From an uncultured Ignavibacteriota bacterium (GTDB taxonomy: Bacteria; Bacteroidota; Ignavibacteria; UBA10030; UBA8401), in NCBI GenBank assembly GCA_903884005.1, contig CAISDA010000033.1:186001-250000 (forward strand): a DNA stretch of 64,000 nucleotides, given 5' to 3'. The notes beneath the pieces are model-generated. The model had not been told where the DNA came from. It saw only the letters and a list, made by a program, of their open reading frames with translations, and made no database searches. Position 1 is the stretch's first letter; every line of letters begins with the position of its first letter. Positions 27,010 through 36,272 of this stretch are shown here, piece after piece. Made by a program: the position numbers and the translations under genes.

Positions 27010-27421
27010 AGCATTCGATCCCAAAATAGTACTTCCATATTCGCTGAGTATGCGTTATTAAAAAAAATTGCAAGCACGCCGGTCCCCCTCACGATCGACC
27101 AGGTTCATGGCAGTAAAAAGACTTGCATAATTTGTGCCATTTTTCTATGATAATTTCACTGTTTTTCGACAGCATTGTTAATGATTTCCAGGCCATGGGG
27201 AATGAACGCATCACCATAAGCACCATTTGGCGCATATTAACCAATACCGTGCGTAAAGATACTGATTGATAATACTGCAAGATCTTTTTATATTCCTCCA
27301 TCCACAAAACGTATGCTGGCGCAGTTTTCGTTTATGCCCCACAGAAAGTGGTGCACGGTGACGCGATCGCACGCGGTGTTACCGGCATTTCCTCCGCACA
27401 CATTCCGGAAGAATCTCTGCA
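27010..27421. other. Divergent intergenic region (cheX-like / sugar ABC operon)
   Basis: This 412-base region separates the minus-strand cheX-cheY pair from the plus-strand sugar ABC operon and must hold both promoters. It contains the sigma-54-like site at 27124-27139 and a short dyad CTGT-TTTTCG-ACAG at 27159-27172. Short frames on both strands have no coding support. No sugar-specific repressor site was recognised. Confidence 0.5.
27124..27139 (-). promoter_or_regulatory. Sigma-54 promoter candidate for cheX-cheY
   Basis: The minus strand reads TGGCACAAATTATGCA. Against the sigma-54 consensus TGGCACR-N4-TTGCW, only one T of the -12 element differs (A), and GG and GC have the exact 10-base spacing. 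Transcription would start about 100 bases before the cheX-like ATG. Confidence 0.5.
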
Positions 27422-28414
27422 ATGAAAAAAATTATTCTGCTGTTCATGTGTTCCGCATTGCTGTTCGCTGTGTTTGCCTGCCGCAAACAACAGGATCAGA
27501 ACACCAAGATAACGATTGCTGTTATTCCGAAAGGAACGACGCACGAATTTTGGAAGTCGGTCCATGCCGGGGCGGTCAAAGCATCGCAAGAATTGGGTGT
27601 CGAGATCATTTGGAAAGGACCGCTCAAAGAGGACGACAGGGAAGCTCAGATCTCCATTATGGAGGACTTTATCAATCGAGGTGTCAAGGGGATCGTGCTT
27701 GCACCGCTGGACGACATTGCCATGCGGACACCCGTCGCAAATGCGAACCGAGCGGGCATCCCCGTTGTCATTTTCGATTCCGATTTGAAAAGCGACGACT
27801 ATGTCAGCTTCGTCGCAACGGACAATTATCTCGGTGGAAAAATGGCCGCGCGCCGTATGGTCGAACTGTTACAGGGAAAAGGGAAAGTCATCATGCTCCG
27901 CTGTCTCGAAGGTTCTGCAAGCACGTCAAAACGCGAGCAGGGATTCCTGGATGAAATTGCCGCAGCACACGGCATTCAGATTGTCAGCTCCAATCAATAT
28001 GGCGGCGCCACAATCGAGACCGCATACAGGGCAAGTGAAAATCTGCTGTCGCCTTATAAAATCGCATCAGGTGCACTGGGGATCGACGGCATTTTCTGTC
28101 CGAACGAATCCACTACGTTCGGCATGCTGCGCGCGCTGCAGGACGGCGGATTTGCCGGCCACGTGCGCTTCATCGGATTCGACAGTTCCACGAAACTCGT
28201 TGAGGCATTGGAAAATGGCCAGCTCGATGCGCTCATCCTTCAGTCTCCATTCAATATGGGATACGTCGGAGTGAAGTCCATTGTCGCCCATATCAACGGC
28301 AAACAGGTGGAAAAAAAAATCGATACCGGCGTTACGCTCGTGACTAAAGACAACATGAACGAACCCGAAATCCGCGAACTCCTTCAACCCGATCTCGCGC
28401 GATGGCTTCAGTAA
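27422..28414 (+). CDS. rbsB: Sugar-binding lipoprotein of an RbsABC-type transporter
   Basis: The 330-residue product starts with a lipoprotein signal ending FAVFAC (Cys20). It has the periplasmic-binding-protein type 1 fold: IAVIPKGTTHEFWKSVHAGA, GIVLAPLDD, a hinge near FDSDLKSDDYVSFVATDNY, and GIFCPNESTTFGMLRAL. This is the high-affinity capture component of a ribose/xylose/galactofuranose-class importer. The substrate cannot be read from sequence. The ATPase gene starts 13 bases before its stop codon. Confidence 0.9.
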   Translation: MKKIILLFMCSALLFAVFACRKQQDQNTKITIAVIPKGTTHEFWKSVHAGAVKASQELGVEIIWKGPLKEDDREAQISIMEDFINRGVKGIVLAPLDDIAMRTPVANANRAGIPVVIFDSDLKSDDYVSFVATDNYLGGKMAARRMVELLQGKGKVIMLRCLEGSASTSKREQGFLDEIAAAHGIQIVSSNQYGGATIETAYRASENLLSPYKIASGALGIDGIFCPNESTTFGMLRALQDGGFAGHVRFIGFDSSTKLVEALENGQLDALILQSPFNMGYVGVKSIVAHINGKQVEKKIDTGVTLVTKDNMNEPEIRELLQPDLARWLQ

Positions 28415-29940
28415 ACTCTCCGGCCCCCGGTCCTTCGCTGCGGATGCGGAATATACGAAAATCGTTCGGAGCAACCGCCGCCCTCGGCGGCGTGGATTTT
28501 GACCTTATGCCTGGTGAGGTTCATGCGCTCGTCGGCGAAAACGGGGCCGGCAAAAGTACGCTGATGAAGATCCTCTCCGGCGCTATCGCAGCAGACAGCG
28601 GCACGATCGAACTGCTCGGCACGCCATTCCTTCCGCGCACCACCTTCGACGCGCGCACGGCGGGAATTGCGATGATCTACCAGGAACTTGCCCTTGCTCC
28701 TCATCTCTCCGTCGCCGACAATATTGTGCTCGGGATGGAACCGGAGCGTTGCGGAATCCTCCGGCGGTCCGTCATCAGTCGGAAGGCACAGGATGCACTC
28801 GCACAGCTTGGCCATGAGAATATTCCGGTCGACGTACACGTTGGCACGCTGCCTCCGGCTTCGCAGCAGATCATCGAGATCGCACGCGCACTTGCAACCG
28901 GATGTTCCGTTCTCGTGCTGGATGAACCGACAAGTTCACTGTCCAGGGAAGATGTTGAACGTCTCTTCAAAACGATACGCCGCCTTAAAGCCGCAGGTAC
29001 TTCTGTTATCTATATATCCCATTTTCTTGAAGAAGTGCAGGAGATCTCCGATCGGTATACCGTGCTCCGTGATGGATGCTCCGTTGGCAACGGCATGACC
29101 GGCGAGGCAACCACGGGCGATATTGTCCGGCTCATGATCGGACGATCGATCGATCAATTGTATCCCCATTCCGTTCACGAGAGAGGCGAAGAGCTGTTGT
29201 CTGTGAAAGACCTGCAGGGAGTCCGGAAGCCGCGTTCGGCGAGTTTTGCGCTGCATCGCGGTGAAGTACTCGGCATCGCGGGACTGATCGGTGCGGGACG
29301 GACCGAACTGCTGCGCTCCATTTTCGGACTTGACCGAATAAAAAACGGGAGCATTCGTGTTGGGCACTCGATCGGATGCGCGACGCCACAGAAGCGGTGG
29401 TCCCAAAGCGTCGGAATGGTGAGTGAAAACCGAAGCAGCGAAGGACTCGCCGTGCACTTATCGGTGATGGATAATATTACAATGAATCTGCGGCGAGATG
29501 CCACGCGGCTGGGGTTTATTTCGCCGCGCCGGTTACAGCGGCGCGCGGAAGAATCCATGCGCCTGCTCGGGATCCGCGCAGACGCAGCGCTGCACAGCGT
29601 CGACACTCTTTCGGGGGGCAACCAACAGCGAGTAGCCCTTGCGCGCCTCCTGCATGAAGATGTGGACGTTGTGATACTCGATGAACCGACGCGCGGCATC
29701 GATGTCGCAAGCAAGTCGAATATCTACTCGCTCATCGATCGGATGGCGGCCGGCGATCCGGCGCTGAATCTCAAGCCGCGCGGAGTGCTTGTCGTCAGCA
29801 GTTACATACCTGAACTGCTCGGCATTTGCGATTCGATCGCGGTGATGTGCCGGGGAGTGCTGGGCCCGAGCTATGCGACAAAGGATATCGATCAACACAG
29901 GCTCCTTGAGGAAGCCATAGGCAAGGGAATGACTGAATGA
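28402..29940 (+). CDS. rbsA: RbsA-type sugar ABC ATPase (two nucleotide-binding domains)
   Basis: The 512-residue ATPase has two tandem cassettes. The first has Walker A GENGAGKST, a degenerate signature PPASQQIIEIARAL and Walker B VLVLDEPTSSL. The second has the usual degenerate Walker A GLIGAGRTE, signature LSGGNQQRVALARLL and Walker B VVILDEPTRGID. This is the canonical RbsA/MglA layout with one fully active site. It overlaps the binding-protein gene by 13 bases and the permease gene by ATGA, so all three are translationally coupled. Confidence 0.94.
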   Translation: MASVNSPAPGPSLRMRNIRKSFGATAALGGVDFDLMPGEVHALVGENGAGKSTLMKILSGAIAADSGTIELLGTPFLPRTTFDARTAGIAMIYQELALAPHLSVADNIVLGMEPERCGILRRSVISRKAQDALAQLGHENIPVDVHVGTLPPASQQIIEIARALATGCSVLVLDEPTSSLSREDVERLFKTIRRLKAAGTSVIYISHFLEEVQEISDRYTVLRDGCSVGNGMTGEATTGDIVRLMIGRSIDQLYPHSVHERGEELLSVKDLQGVRKPRSASFALHRGEVLGIAGLIGAGRTELLRSIFGLDRIKNGSIRVGHSIGCATPQKRWSQSVGMVSENRSSEGLAVHLSVMDNITMNLRRDATRLGFISPRRLQRRAEESMRLLGIRADAALHSVDTLSGGNQQRVALARLLHEDVDVVILDEPTRGIDVASKSNIYSLIDRMAAGDPALNLKPRGVLVVSSYIPELLGICDSIAVMCRGVLGPSYATKDIDQHRLLEEAIGKGMTE

Positions 29941-30902
29941 AAAAAATCTCCATACTATTAAACTCGCTCGCCCCGTTTTTCGGCCTCTCGGCCATCTATC
30001 TCCTCTTCATGGCGATAGGTCCCGAGAGTTTTTCATCACCCCACAATCTGGAGACAATTCTGCGGCAGACGGCCATTGTCGGCACGGCTGCTCTCGGCAT
30101 GACTCTCGTGATCATTGCCGGAGGGATCGATCTCTCTGTCGGATCGATGATCGCCCTGGTGACCGTGGTGATCGCGGCGTTCCTCCAGGCAGGCATTTCG
30201 CCACTGCTCTCGGCGGCGGCCGGTGTCGGTGCGGGTGTGTTGTGCGGATTGGTGAACGGCCTGCTCGTGACACGGCTTCGGGTCGTTCCCTTCATCGTGA
30301 CGCTCGGCACGATGCTCATCATCCGGGGAAGCGCAAAAGGGATTGCTCATGAACAAAAGATCGACGCCCCCCTGAGCTGGCTCAATACTCTTTTGGCGGC
30401 CCTTGCACCGGATGCCCTCTGGCAGCTTCTGCCTGCCGGAGTCTGGATCACGCTCCTTCTGGCCGTGACGGTCGCGCTCCTTCTCCGCTACACAAAATTG
30501 GGAAAGCATATCATTGCGGTCGGTTCGAATGAACAGACGGCGCTCCTGTGCGGCGTTCCAGTGGACCGCATAAAAGTGATCGTCTACACGATGAGCGCCG
30601 GGTTTGCGGGCGTGGCCGGATTGATGCAATTTTCCCGTTTGACCGTCGGCGATCCGACGGTCGCGATCGGACTCGAATTGGACGTCATTGCCGCGGTCGT
30701 GATAGGAGGAGGAAGCCTGTCCGGTGGAGAGGGTTCGGTGGCAGGAACGATCGCCGGCGCGCTGATCATGACCACGATCCGCTCCGGCTGTTCGCAGATG
30801 GGACTGCCCAACTGGGTTCAGGAGATCATCACCGGTGCGATCATTGTGATCGCCGTGTCGCTCGACAGGCTGCGTCACAGAAGACGCGAGTCGGAGCAAT
30901 AG
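29937..30902 (+). CDS. rbsC: RbsC-type sugar ABC permease
   Basis: The 321-residue membrane protein has 8-10 predicted helices. It carries the family signatures GGIDLSVGSMIAL, NGLLVTRLRVVPFIVTLGT and the cytoplasmic coupling loop AVGSNEQTALLCGVPVDRIK. It homodimerises to form the translocation path for the sugar. It closes a B-A-C operon, and no sugar kinase or regulator follows. Confidence 0.94.
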   Translation: MKKISILLNSLAPFFGLSAIYLLFMAIGPESFSSPHNLETILRQTAIVGTAALGMTLVIIAGGIDLSVGSMIALVTVVIAAFLQAGISPLLSAAAGVGAGVLCGLVNGLLVTRLRVVPFIVTLGTMLIIRGSAKGIAHEQKIDAPLSWLNTLLAALAPDALWQLLPAGVWITLLLAVTVALLLRYTKLGKHIIAVGSNEQTALLCGVPVDRIKVIVYTMSAGFAGVAGLMQFSRLTVGDPTVAIGLELDVIAAVVIGGGSLSGGEGSVAGTIAGALIMTTIRSGCSQMGLPNWVQEIITGAIIVIAVSLDRLRHRRRESEQ

Positions 30903-31003
30903 CGTGGGCGGGATACACTCAGCCCGGCACACTGTCTACGCGCACGTCAATGAAATGAATCATGCAATATCATTTGCCGCAGCCGTGCGCTTCGCGCTCC
31001 TCA

Positions 31004-32500
31004 TCACCTCATCACCGTCAGCCTCTTCACGTCCGAGAATTGTCCGGCATCCAGTTTGTACACATACACACCGCTTGAGAGCCATGAGCCGTCAAACTCC
31101 GCGGTATAACTGCCCTGGTCGTGTTGTCCGTTGACGAGCAGCGCCACTTCCCTGCCGAGCATATCATACACGGCCAGACGCACCATGGTTGCCGACGCAA
31201 CATCGTAGCCGATGAGTGTGGATGGATTAAAGGGATTGGGATAGTTCTGATGCAGCACCGTGGTAATGGGTGCAGAGATTACTTCGGATTCACCCGAATA
31301 CTCGAAGGCTCCGCCATTGTCCACTTGCTTGAGACGATAGACCAGCTTGCCGCCTGTCACAGCGTTATCGGAGAAGGCATAGCGGTGCGGAGAACTGCTG
31401 GTCCCATTACCGGCGATGAAGCCGATCTTCGTCCACGCCGGAGAGTGTGATGTTTTTCGTTCGATCTCAAATCCGTAGTTGTTCACTTCGGTCGCCGTAT
31501 TCCAGCGCAGGTCAACAGCATTGCCTCTGGAGGATGCGAGAAACGATATCAGTTCCACCGGCAACGCCGCATTCGTTGTGCGCAGGATCGTTCCTTCGTC
31601 GCCAACACTAGTGCCAGTGTTGGCAGTAGTGAAGCACACGCACCGCAGCGCGTTTGCTGTTCCGCTATTTTGCACAAACCACGTTGTTCCGCCATTCGTT
31701 GTTCGCACGATCGTTCCAGAGGCGCCAACCGCGGTGCCGTTATTTGCATCGGTAAAGGATACACTGTTTAAAAAGCTGGATGTCACGCTTGTTTGCGCTG
31801 TCCAGAGTGTGCCTCCGTTGATAGTTCTTAGTATTGTCCCGCCGCCGCCGACAACCGTGCCGGTATTTGCATCGCTAAATGATACACTCATTAAGGGGCT
31901 TGTTGTCCCGCTTGTTTGAGACGTCCAGCTTAGTCCACCATCGGTAGTTTTCAGTATCTTTCCTCCGCCCCCAACAGCAAATCCGACTGCTCCAGTGGCA
32001 AAAGTGACACCATACAAGTCGACTGCGGTTCCGCTCGTTTGCGGCGTCCACGTACCCCCTGCGTCGATCGTTTGCACAATGGTGCCGGCGGATCCGACAG
32101 CGGCACCGTTATTGGCATCGGTAAAGCAGACGCCATACAGCGGTTGCGCCGTCGTACTCACTTGATGCGTCCAGGTTGTTCCGCCATTTGTCGTTCTGAA
32201 TATATTTCCGCTTGAACCAACAGCAGTAATGATATTTGCGCTGAGAATGGATACGGCGTTGAAGACATATGTTATATCTATCGTTGTTGGGGTCCATGTT
32301 GTTCCGCCATTCACTGTTTGCAGTATTTTCCCAAAATCGCCGACGGCACAGCCGGTATTGACGTCGCTGAAGGAAACTGCCCATATAACGGATCCGGAAA
32401 ACCCGCTCGTTTGCGGTGTCCACGTCTGCGACAAGGAGATGCTCGCCGCAGCAGTGATAAGCAGAAACATGGTAAGCGAGATACGTAGCAGTCTTTTCAT
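31004..32500 (-). CDS. YCF48-repeat protein with Type IX secretion sorting domain
   Basis: The 498-residue protein has a signal peptide (LLRISLTMFLLITAAASISL to SQ). Six or seven BNR/YCF48-like repeats of about 42 residues follow, with the core AVGxxGTIxRTTNGGTTW (about 30-315), expected to form a beta-propeller. A fibronectin-like linker comes next (ALPVELISFLASSRG, WNTATEVNNYGFEIERK). The C-terminal Type IX sorting domain (about 410-498) has NYPNPFNPST, YDMLGREVALLV and SGVYVYKLDAG. The protein is thus predicted to cross the outer membrane by the Type IX system and to be surface attached or released. It converges with the sugar ABC operon. Confidence 0.9.
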   Translation of the reverse strand: MKRLLRISLTMFLLITAAASISLSQTWTPQTSGFSGSVIWAVSFSDVNTGCAVGDFGKILQTVNGGTTWTPTTIDITYVFNAVSILSANIITAVGSSGNIFRTTNGGTTWTHQVSTTAQPLYGVCFTDANNGAAVGSAGTIVQTIDAGGTWTPQTSGTAVDLYGVTFATGAVGFAVGGGGKILKTTDGGLSWTSQTSGTTSPLMSVSFSDANTGTVVGGGGTILRTINGGTLWTAQTSVTSSFLNSVSFTDANNGTAVGASGTIVRTTNGGTTWFVQNSGTANALRCVCFTTANTGTSVGDEGTILRTTNAALPVELISFLASSRGNAVDLRWNTATEVNNYGFEIERKTSHSPAWTKIGFIAGNGTSSSPHRYAFSDNAVTGGKLVYRLKQVDNGGAFEYSGESEVISAPITTVLHQNYPNPFNPSTLIGYDVASATMVRLAVYDMLGREVALLVNGQHDQGSYTAEFDGSWLSSGVYVYKLDAGQFSDVKRLTVMR

Positions 32501-32719
32501 TACAGCCCCCTAATTGAGAACAATGAACGATGACGGTGATCCGTTGTTTATTAATACACCGATGATTTCCCAACACAGCGCAGCGAACAACGCAAATCCA
32601 AGGTATTTCGGAAGGTTGCGGCCGATAACAACGGATTCGTAGTTTAAGCTCTTAATGTATTAATACAACCTGCAACACGACGTCCGCCCCTGGCGTTCCT
32701 TCACTGGCGTCGTGGGCAG

Positions 32720-33238
32720 TTATTTTTCTTTTTGATTGACGTAGAGCAGCTGTGTCGTATCGAAGCCCAGCGCCGAGGCTTTTTCTACCAACATGCGTTT
32801 CGTCGCTTCACCGAGCTCGGGTGTTCTGGAAAGAATCCATAGATATGACTTGTCCGGGCCGCAGACGAGTGAATACTGATACTCGTCCCGATCGAGGTCA
32901 ACAATGATATACGATGCATAAAAGGGGCCGAAGAAGGATACTTTCAAGTATCCGACATTCGGGGCTTCAACGAAAAACGCCTTTCCTTCCGCTTCCTTCC
33001 ATTTGTTCGCTTCGGAAGCATATCCGCGATTGATCACCCGCACGCCTCCGTCATCGCGCAGACTGTACTGGGCCGTTGTTCGCGTCAGGCCCCGTTCGAA
33101 CGAATGGTCGAGCCGCGCTATTTCATACCATGTGCCCAGGTACCGCTCTACTTTGAAATTATCGACCGGTTTAATGTTCTCGGGCATTCCAACACACCCC
33201 GCGAATAGGAATGTCATCACCGCTGTCATCGATTTCAT
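32720..33238 (-). CDS. blc: Outer-membrane lipocalin (Blc-like)
   Basis: The 172-residue product begins with a lipobox (MTFLFAGC), so it is a lipoprotein. It shows the lipocalin motif GTWYEIARLDHSFERGL, the strand block TTAQYSLRDDGGVRVINRGY and a C-terminal TPELGEATKRMLVEKA helix. Bacterial lipocalins bind fatty acids or lysophospholipids and are linked to membrane maintenance. GAGG lies 8 bases before the ATG at 33238; the frame extends upstream without signal character. Confidence 0.92.
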   Translation of the reverse strand: MKSMTAVMTFLFAGCVGMPENIKPVDNFKVERYLGTWYEIARLDHSFERGLTRTTAQYSLRDDGGVRVINRGYASEANKWKEAEGKAFFVEAPNVGYLKVSFFGPFYASYIIVDLDRDEYQYSLVCGPDKSYLWILSRTPELGEATKRMLVEKASALGFDTTQLLYVNQKEK

Positions 33239-33353
33239 CACAGTCGCCTCTCGCTCTGTTCGTGCGAATCCATTGCTGCTGCTTTCTCGTACATGGACTT
33301 TGGCGCCCGCACACATATGACGGTGCCGTATTCTGTGAATTGTTGTGACGTCC

Positions 33354-34748
33354 TTACGATTCGATCTTATACCGTTCGATGAGGCGATACAATGTTGCAC
33401 GGCCGATCTTCAGCCGCTTCGCCGCTTCAAGGACGTTGCCGTGGGTGACTTTGAGCGCATGGCGAATCCCCTCTTCTTTCATTTTCTCGAAAGGCAGCAC
33501 GATGTCGTTGTCGGAAAAGAGAGACCGCAGAGAAGTTGTTTCACCGTCGCCGGAAGAAAAGGCCTGCACCGCCATCGGAAGATCGCTACATTGAATTGTC
33601 TCCTGCTCCGCCATCAGTACCGAGTGCTCAATGGCATGTTCGAGTTCGCGAACGTTGCCCGGCCACGGATACTCATACAACATTTTGAGCGTCTTGCGCG
33701 AGAATGAGTGCGTTGCCTTTTTCTGCTCGGCGCAGGATTTTCTCATAAAATGTTCCGCCAGAAGAAGTATATCCGCCCTTCGCTCCCGCAGCGATGGAAG
33801 CTGTATCATAAATGCCGACAGGCGGTAGAAGAGATCCTCTCGGAATGTCTTTTCTTTAACGCCGAGCATAAGGTCGCGGTTGGTTGCGGAAACGATGCGG
33901 ACATCCGTGGAAATGGTGACATTGCCGCCGACGCGTTCGAATTGTTTTGTTTGGATGATCCGAAGCAGTTTCGCCTGAAGACTGAAATCCAATTCGCCTA
34001 TTTCATCGAGAAAAATCGTCCCACCGTTCGCAAATTCGAATTTGCCGATCTTGCGCTGAATGGCTCCCGTAAACGCCCCGCGTTCATGCCCAAAAATTTC
34101 ACTCTCTAAAAGATCCCGCGGTAACGATGCGCAATTGACAACAACAAACGGCCCGGTCCGGCGCTTCCCGGTGAAATGCAGCGCGCGGGCAATCAATTCT
34201 TTCCCTGAACCGCTTTCGCCCTGGATGAGGACTGAGATGTCGCTTTCCTTCGCTTTGTTGACGAGCGCAAAGACGCTTTTCATCGTCCCGTCAACTGAGA
34301 CGATATTGTCGAACTTCAGTCCCTTCTGCAGCATCGCGCGCAAGCGTACTACTTCTCTGGCGAGATCGTGCATCTCCAGACAGTTCTTGATGGAGATCTC
34401 CAGCTTTTGAAAATCGATGGGTTTGCTGAAATAGTCGCTTGCACCCAATTTAAGGCTTTCGACAGCCACTTCAATTCTGCCCTGCGCTGAAAGCATGATC
34501 ACCGGCAGTTCCGGAAAACGCTGCTTCAAGACTTTGAGCGCATCAATACCGCCAATGCCCGGAAGCATGATGTCGAGGATGATGAGGTCCGGAGCGGTTT
34601 CCGCTTCGTCCAGGCAGGATTCCCCGTCACCGAACGTGCGCAGCGTGTACCCCCATTTTTCCCTGACCCAATGATCAAGGAGTCTCTGGATGGATTCTTC
34701 ATCGTCAACGACATAAATGGTACGATCTGCGTTGTTTATGCTCAGCAC
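33354..34748 (-). CDS. Sigma-54-dependent response regulator (NtrC family)
   Basis: The 464-residue regulator has a receiver domain (Asp59 in LILDIMLPG, Lys109 in FSKPID). Its AAA+ domain has Walker A GESGSGKE (177-184), the sigma-54 contact loop GAFTGA (224-229) and Walker B FLDEIGEL, with R-finger region SLRERRADI. A Fis-type helix-turn-helix closes it (AAKRLKIGRATLYRLIERYK). It drives open-complex formation at sigma-54 promoters. The receiver gene upstream overlaps it by 7 bases, and a histidine kinase gene precedes that, so the three form one phosphorelay operon. The operon follows the surface-fibre-like locus, whose upstream region has a sigma-54-like site and a dyad. Confidence 0.95.
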   Translation of the reverse strand: MLSINNADRTIYVVDDEESIQRLLDHWVREKWGYTLRTFGDGESCLDEAETAPDLIILDIMLPGIGGIDALKVLKQRFPELPVIMLSAQGRIEVAVESLKLGASDYFSKPIDFQKLEISIKNCLEMHDLAREVVRLRAMLQKGLKFDNIVSVDGTMKSVFALVNKAKESDISVLIQGESGSGKELIARALHFTGKRRTGPFVVVNCASLPRDLLESEIFGHERGAFTGAIQRKIGKFEFANGGTIFLDEIGELDFSLQAKLLRIIQTKQFERVGGNVTISTDVRIVSATNRDLMLGVKEKTFREDLFYRLSAFMIQLPSLRERRADILLLAEHFMRKSCAEQKKATHSFSRKTLKMLYEYPWPGNVRELEHAIEHSVLMAEQETIQCSDLPMAVQAFSSGDGETTSLRSLFSDNDIVLPFEKMKEEGIRHALKVTHGNVLEAAKRLKIGRATLYRLIERYKIES

Positions 34749-35128
34749 ATGCTCTCCCTCACCAGTGCCGTTGCAATAACGGATAAAAGATTTCTCATAT
34801 GAAATGGTTTGGTGAGATAATAATCGGCTCCGGCCTTATATCCGTCTGCGATCTCGGCGAGCTGGGCGCACGATGAAAGGATGACGAATGGCACGGCATT
34901 CATGGTATCCTGGGACTTTACCCACGTGCACAGCTCAATTCCGTCGACTCCGGACATCATCACATCGGAACAAATGAGATCGAAATATTCTTTGGCCAGG
35001 AACTGTTTTGCCTCGAGACCGTTTGTTGCCAGGGTGACGGCATAGCCCGCTCCGGACAAGACGTGCAGGAGAAGGATCTGCATGCTTTTTTCGTCTTCCA
35101 CCACCAGAACTTTTCGAGGTGTCATCAT
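34742..35128 (-). CDS. Stand-alone receiver domain protein
   Basis: This 128-residue receiver has the acidic pair in VVEDEKSM, Asp55 in CSDVMMSGVDG, Ser in ILSSCAQ and Lys in LTKPFHM. It lies between the kinase (5-base gap) and the sigma-54 regulator (7-base overlap). It could compete for phosphate as a sink or relay it to the regulator. Two adjacent ATG codons (35128, 35125) are possible starts. Confidence 0.92.
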   Translation of the reverse strand: MMTPRKVLVVEDEKSMQILLLHVLSGAGYAVTLATNGLEAKQFLAKEYFDLICSDVMMSGVDGIELCTWVKSQDTMNAVPFVILSSCAQLAEIADGYKAGADYYLTKPFHMRNLLSVIATALVRESMC

Positions 35129-35133
35129 ATGAT

Positions 35134-36201
35134 CTATATGGGAATGCGAACGGTGAAAATGGAACCCTTCGCTTCTTCGCTCTCGGCGTGAATCGTTCCG
35201 CCGTGCAATTCGACAAGATGCTTGACGATCGCCAAACCAAGTCCTGTCCCGCGTATCTGAAGGCGGGGCCGATACACGCGAAAGAACTTGGTAAAAATAA
35301 ATTGTATGTCTGAGGCCGGAATACCCATGCCATTATCTTTCACGGTCACTTCAAGACAGCCGTCGATGATACCGGATGAAATCGCAACAGCCCCTCCATC
35401 CTGCGTAAACTTGACGGCATTGCTCAAGAGGTTTATGATGATCTGCGTCATGCGCTCTTTATCGAATCGTGCGATGAGTGCCGGATGTTCACATGTCGAC
35501 GTCAGGGTAATGGACTTATTTTCCGCCTCCGTGATGACGAGTGAAATCGCATGAGAGATAATAGGAACGATATTCGTCTCTGTTTTTTCAATTTCCACGT
35601 GTCTGCTTTCTATCCGGGAAAGATCAAGCAGATCGTTGATCAGCTTTGCCAGCCGCTGCGATTCGTTGAAAATGATCCCCAAAAATTCCCGTTCTGTCTC
35701 CCACAGCATCTCCGGATCGATCAGTATCGTCTCGATAAAACCGAGGATCGAAGCAAGCGGCGTGCGCAATTCGTGAGAAACGGACGACACGAAATCACTT
35801 TTCATCTGCGTCAGATCCTCAAGCATCCTGACATGCTCATTTTGGCGGTCCCGTTCGCTGGTGAGCAGCGTATTGGCATCGAGCAGTTTCTGATTCAGCA
35901 TCCGGACATCGCGTTCCACTATGACGGCGTCGTCCTCGTCCTTCGCACGAATATGCGTCGGAGTCGGATCCACATCCTGCTTGATGAAGTCCGTCTCCTG
36001 GTTCAAATCTTGATCCTCTCGATCACGAGCACGGCCCGGCTCACGATCCCGGAACGCCAAATCAATGTCGGCGAACAGGCGGACAATCTCGGGCGGTATG
36101 GCATCACCGGCCCGATAATGCTTGTCGATAATCTGTTGCAGCAGCGCTGTATACATCAGTTCGCGGGCTTTCAGCGAGGTCACCATAATAGTAGCAATCA
36201 T
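35134..36201 (-). CDS. Cytoplasmic histidine kinase
   Basis: The 355-residue protein has no membrane segment. Residues 1-130 are helical, with an acidic/basic linker and a coiled coil (about 95-130). HisKA carries VSHELRTPLASILGF (His143). HATPase_c has NLLSNAVKF, DNGMGIP and GTGLGLAIVKHL. The C-terminus ends in EAKGSIFTVRIPI. With no sensor domain recognised, it probably needs a partner or senses through the N-terminal helices. It heads the kinase-receiver-regulator operon and lies 71 bases after the large outer-membrane protein gene, so it may be read through from the subunit operon. An ATG at 36186 is an alternative start; neither has a clear ribosome site. Confidence 0.9.
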   Translation of the reverse strand: MIATIMVTSLKARELMYTALLQQIIDKHYRAGDAIPPEIVRLFADIDLAFRDREPGRARDREDQDLNQETDFIKQDVDPTPTHIRAKDEDDAVIVERDVRMLNQKLLDANTLLTSERDRQNEHVRMLEDLTQMKSDFVSSVSHELRTPLASILGFIETILIDPEMLWETEREFLGIIFNESQRLAKLINDLLDLSRIESRHVEIEKTETNIVPIISHAISLVITEAENKSITLTSTCEHPALIARFDKERMTQIIINLLSNAVKFTQDGGAVAISSGIIDGCLEVTVKDNGMGIPASDIQFIFTKFFRVYRPRLQIRGTGLGLAIVKHLVELHGGTIHAESEEAKGSIFTVRIPI

Positions 36202-36272
36202 GTAATTATCAAAATTTTACATCGGAATTCAAGTGCAGGACAAACGTATCGGCTGGCAGGGGGAGGCGTACG

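Noticed and set aside
27313-27954. Plus-strand frame overlapping the sugar-binding protein gene
   Set aside because: It is in a different frame from the clear lipoprotein at 27422 and carries no domain.
32656-32667. Perfect 12-bp palindrome TGTATTAATACA upstream of the Type IX cargo gene
   Set aside because: A related TATTAATAC lies at about 32549, but AT-rich palindromes of this size occur by chance and no regulator is adjacent.
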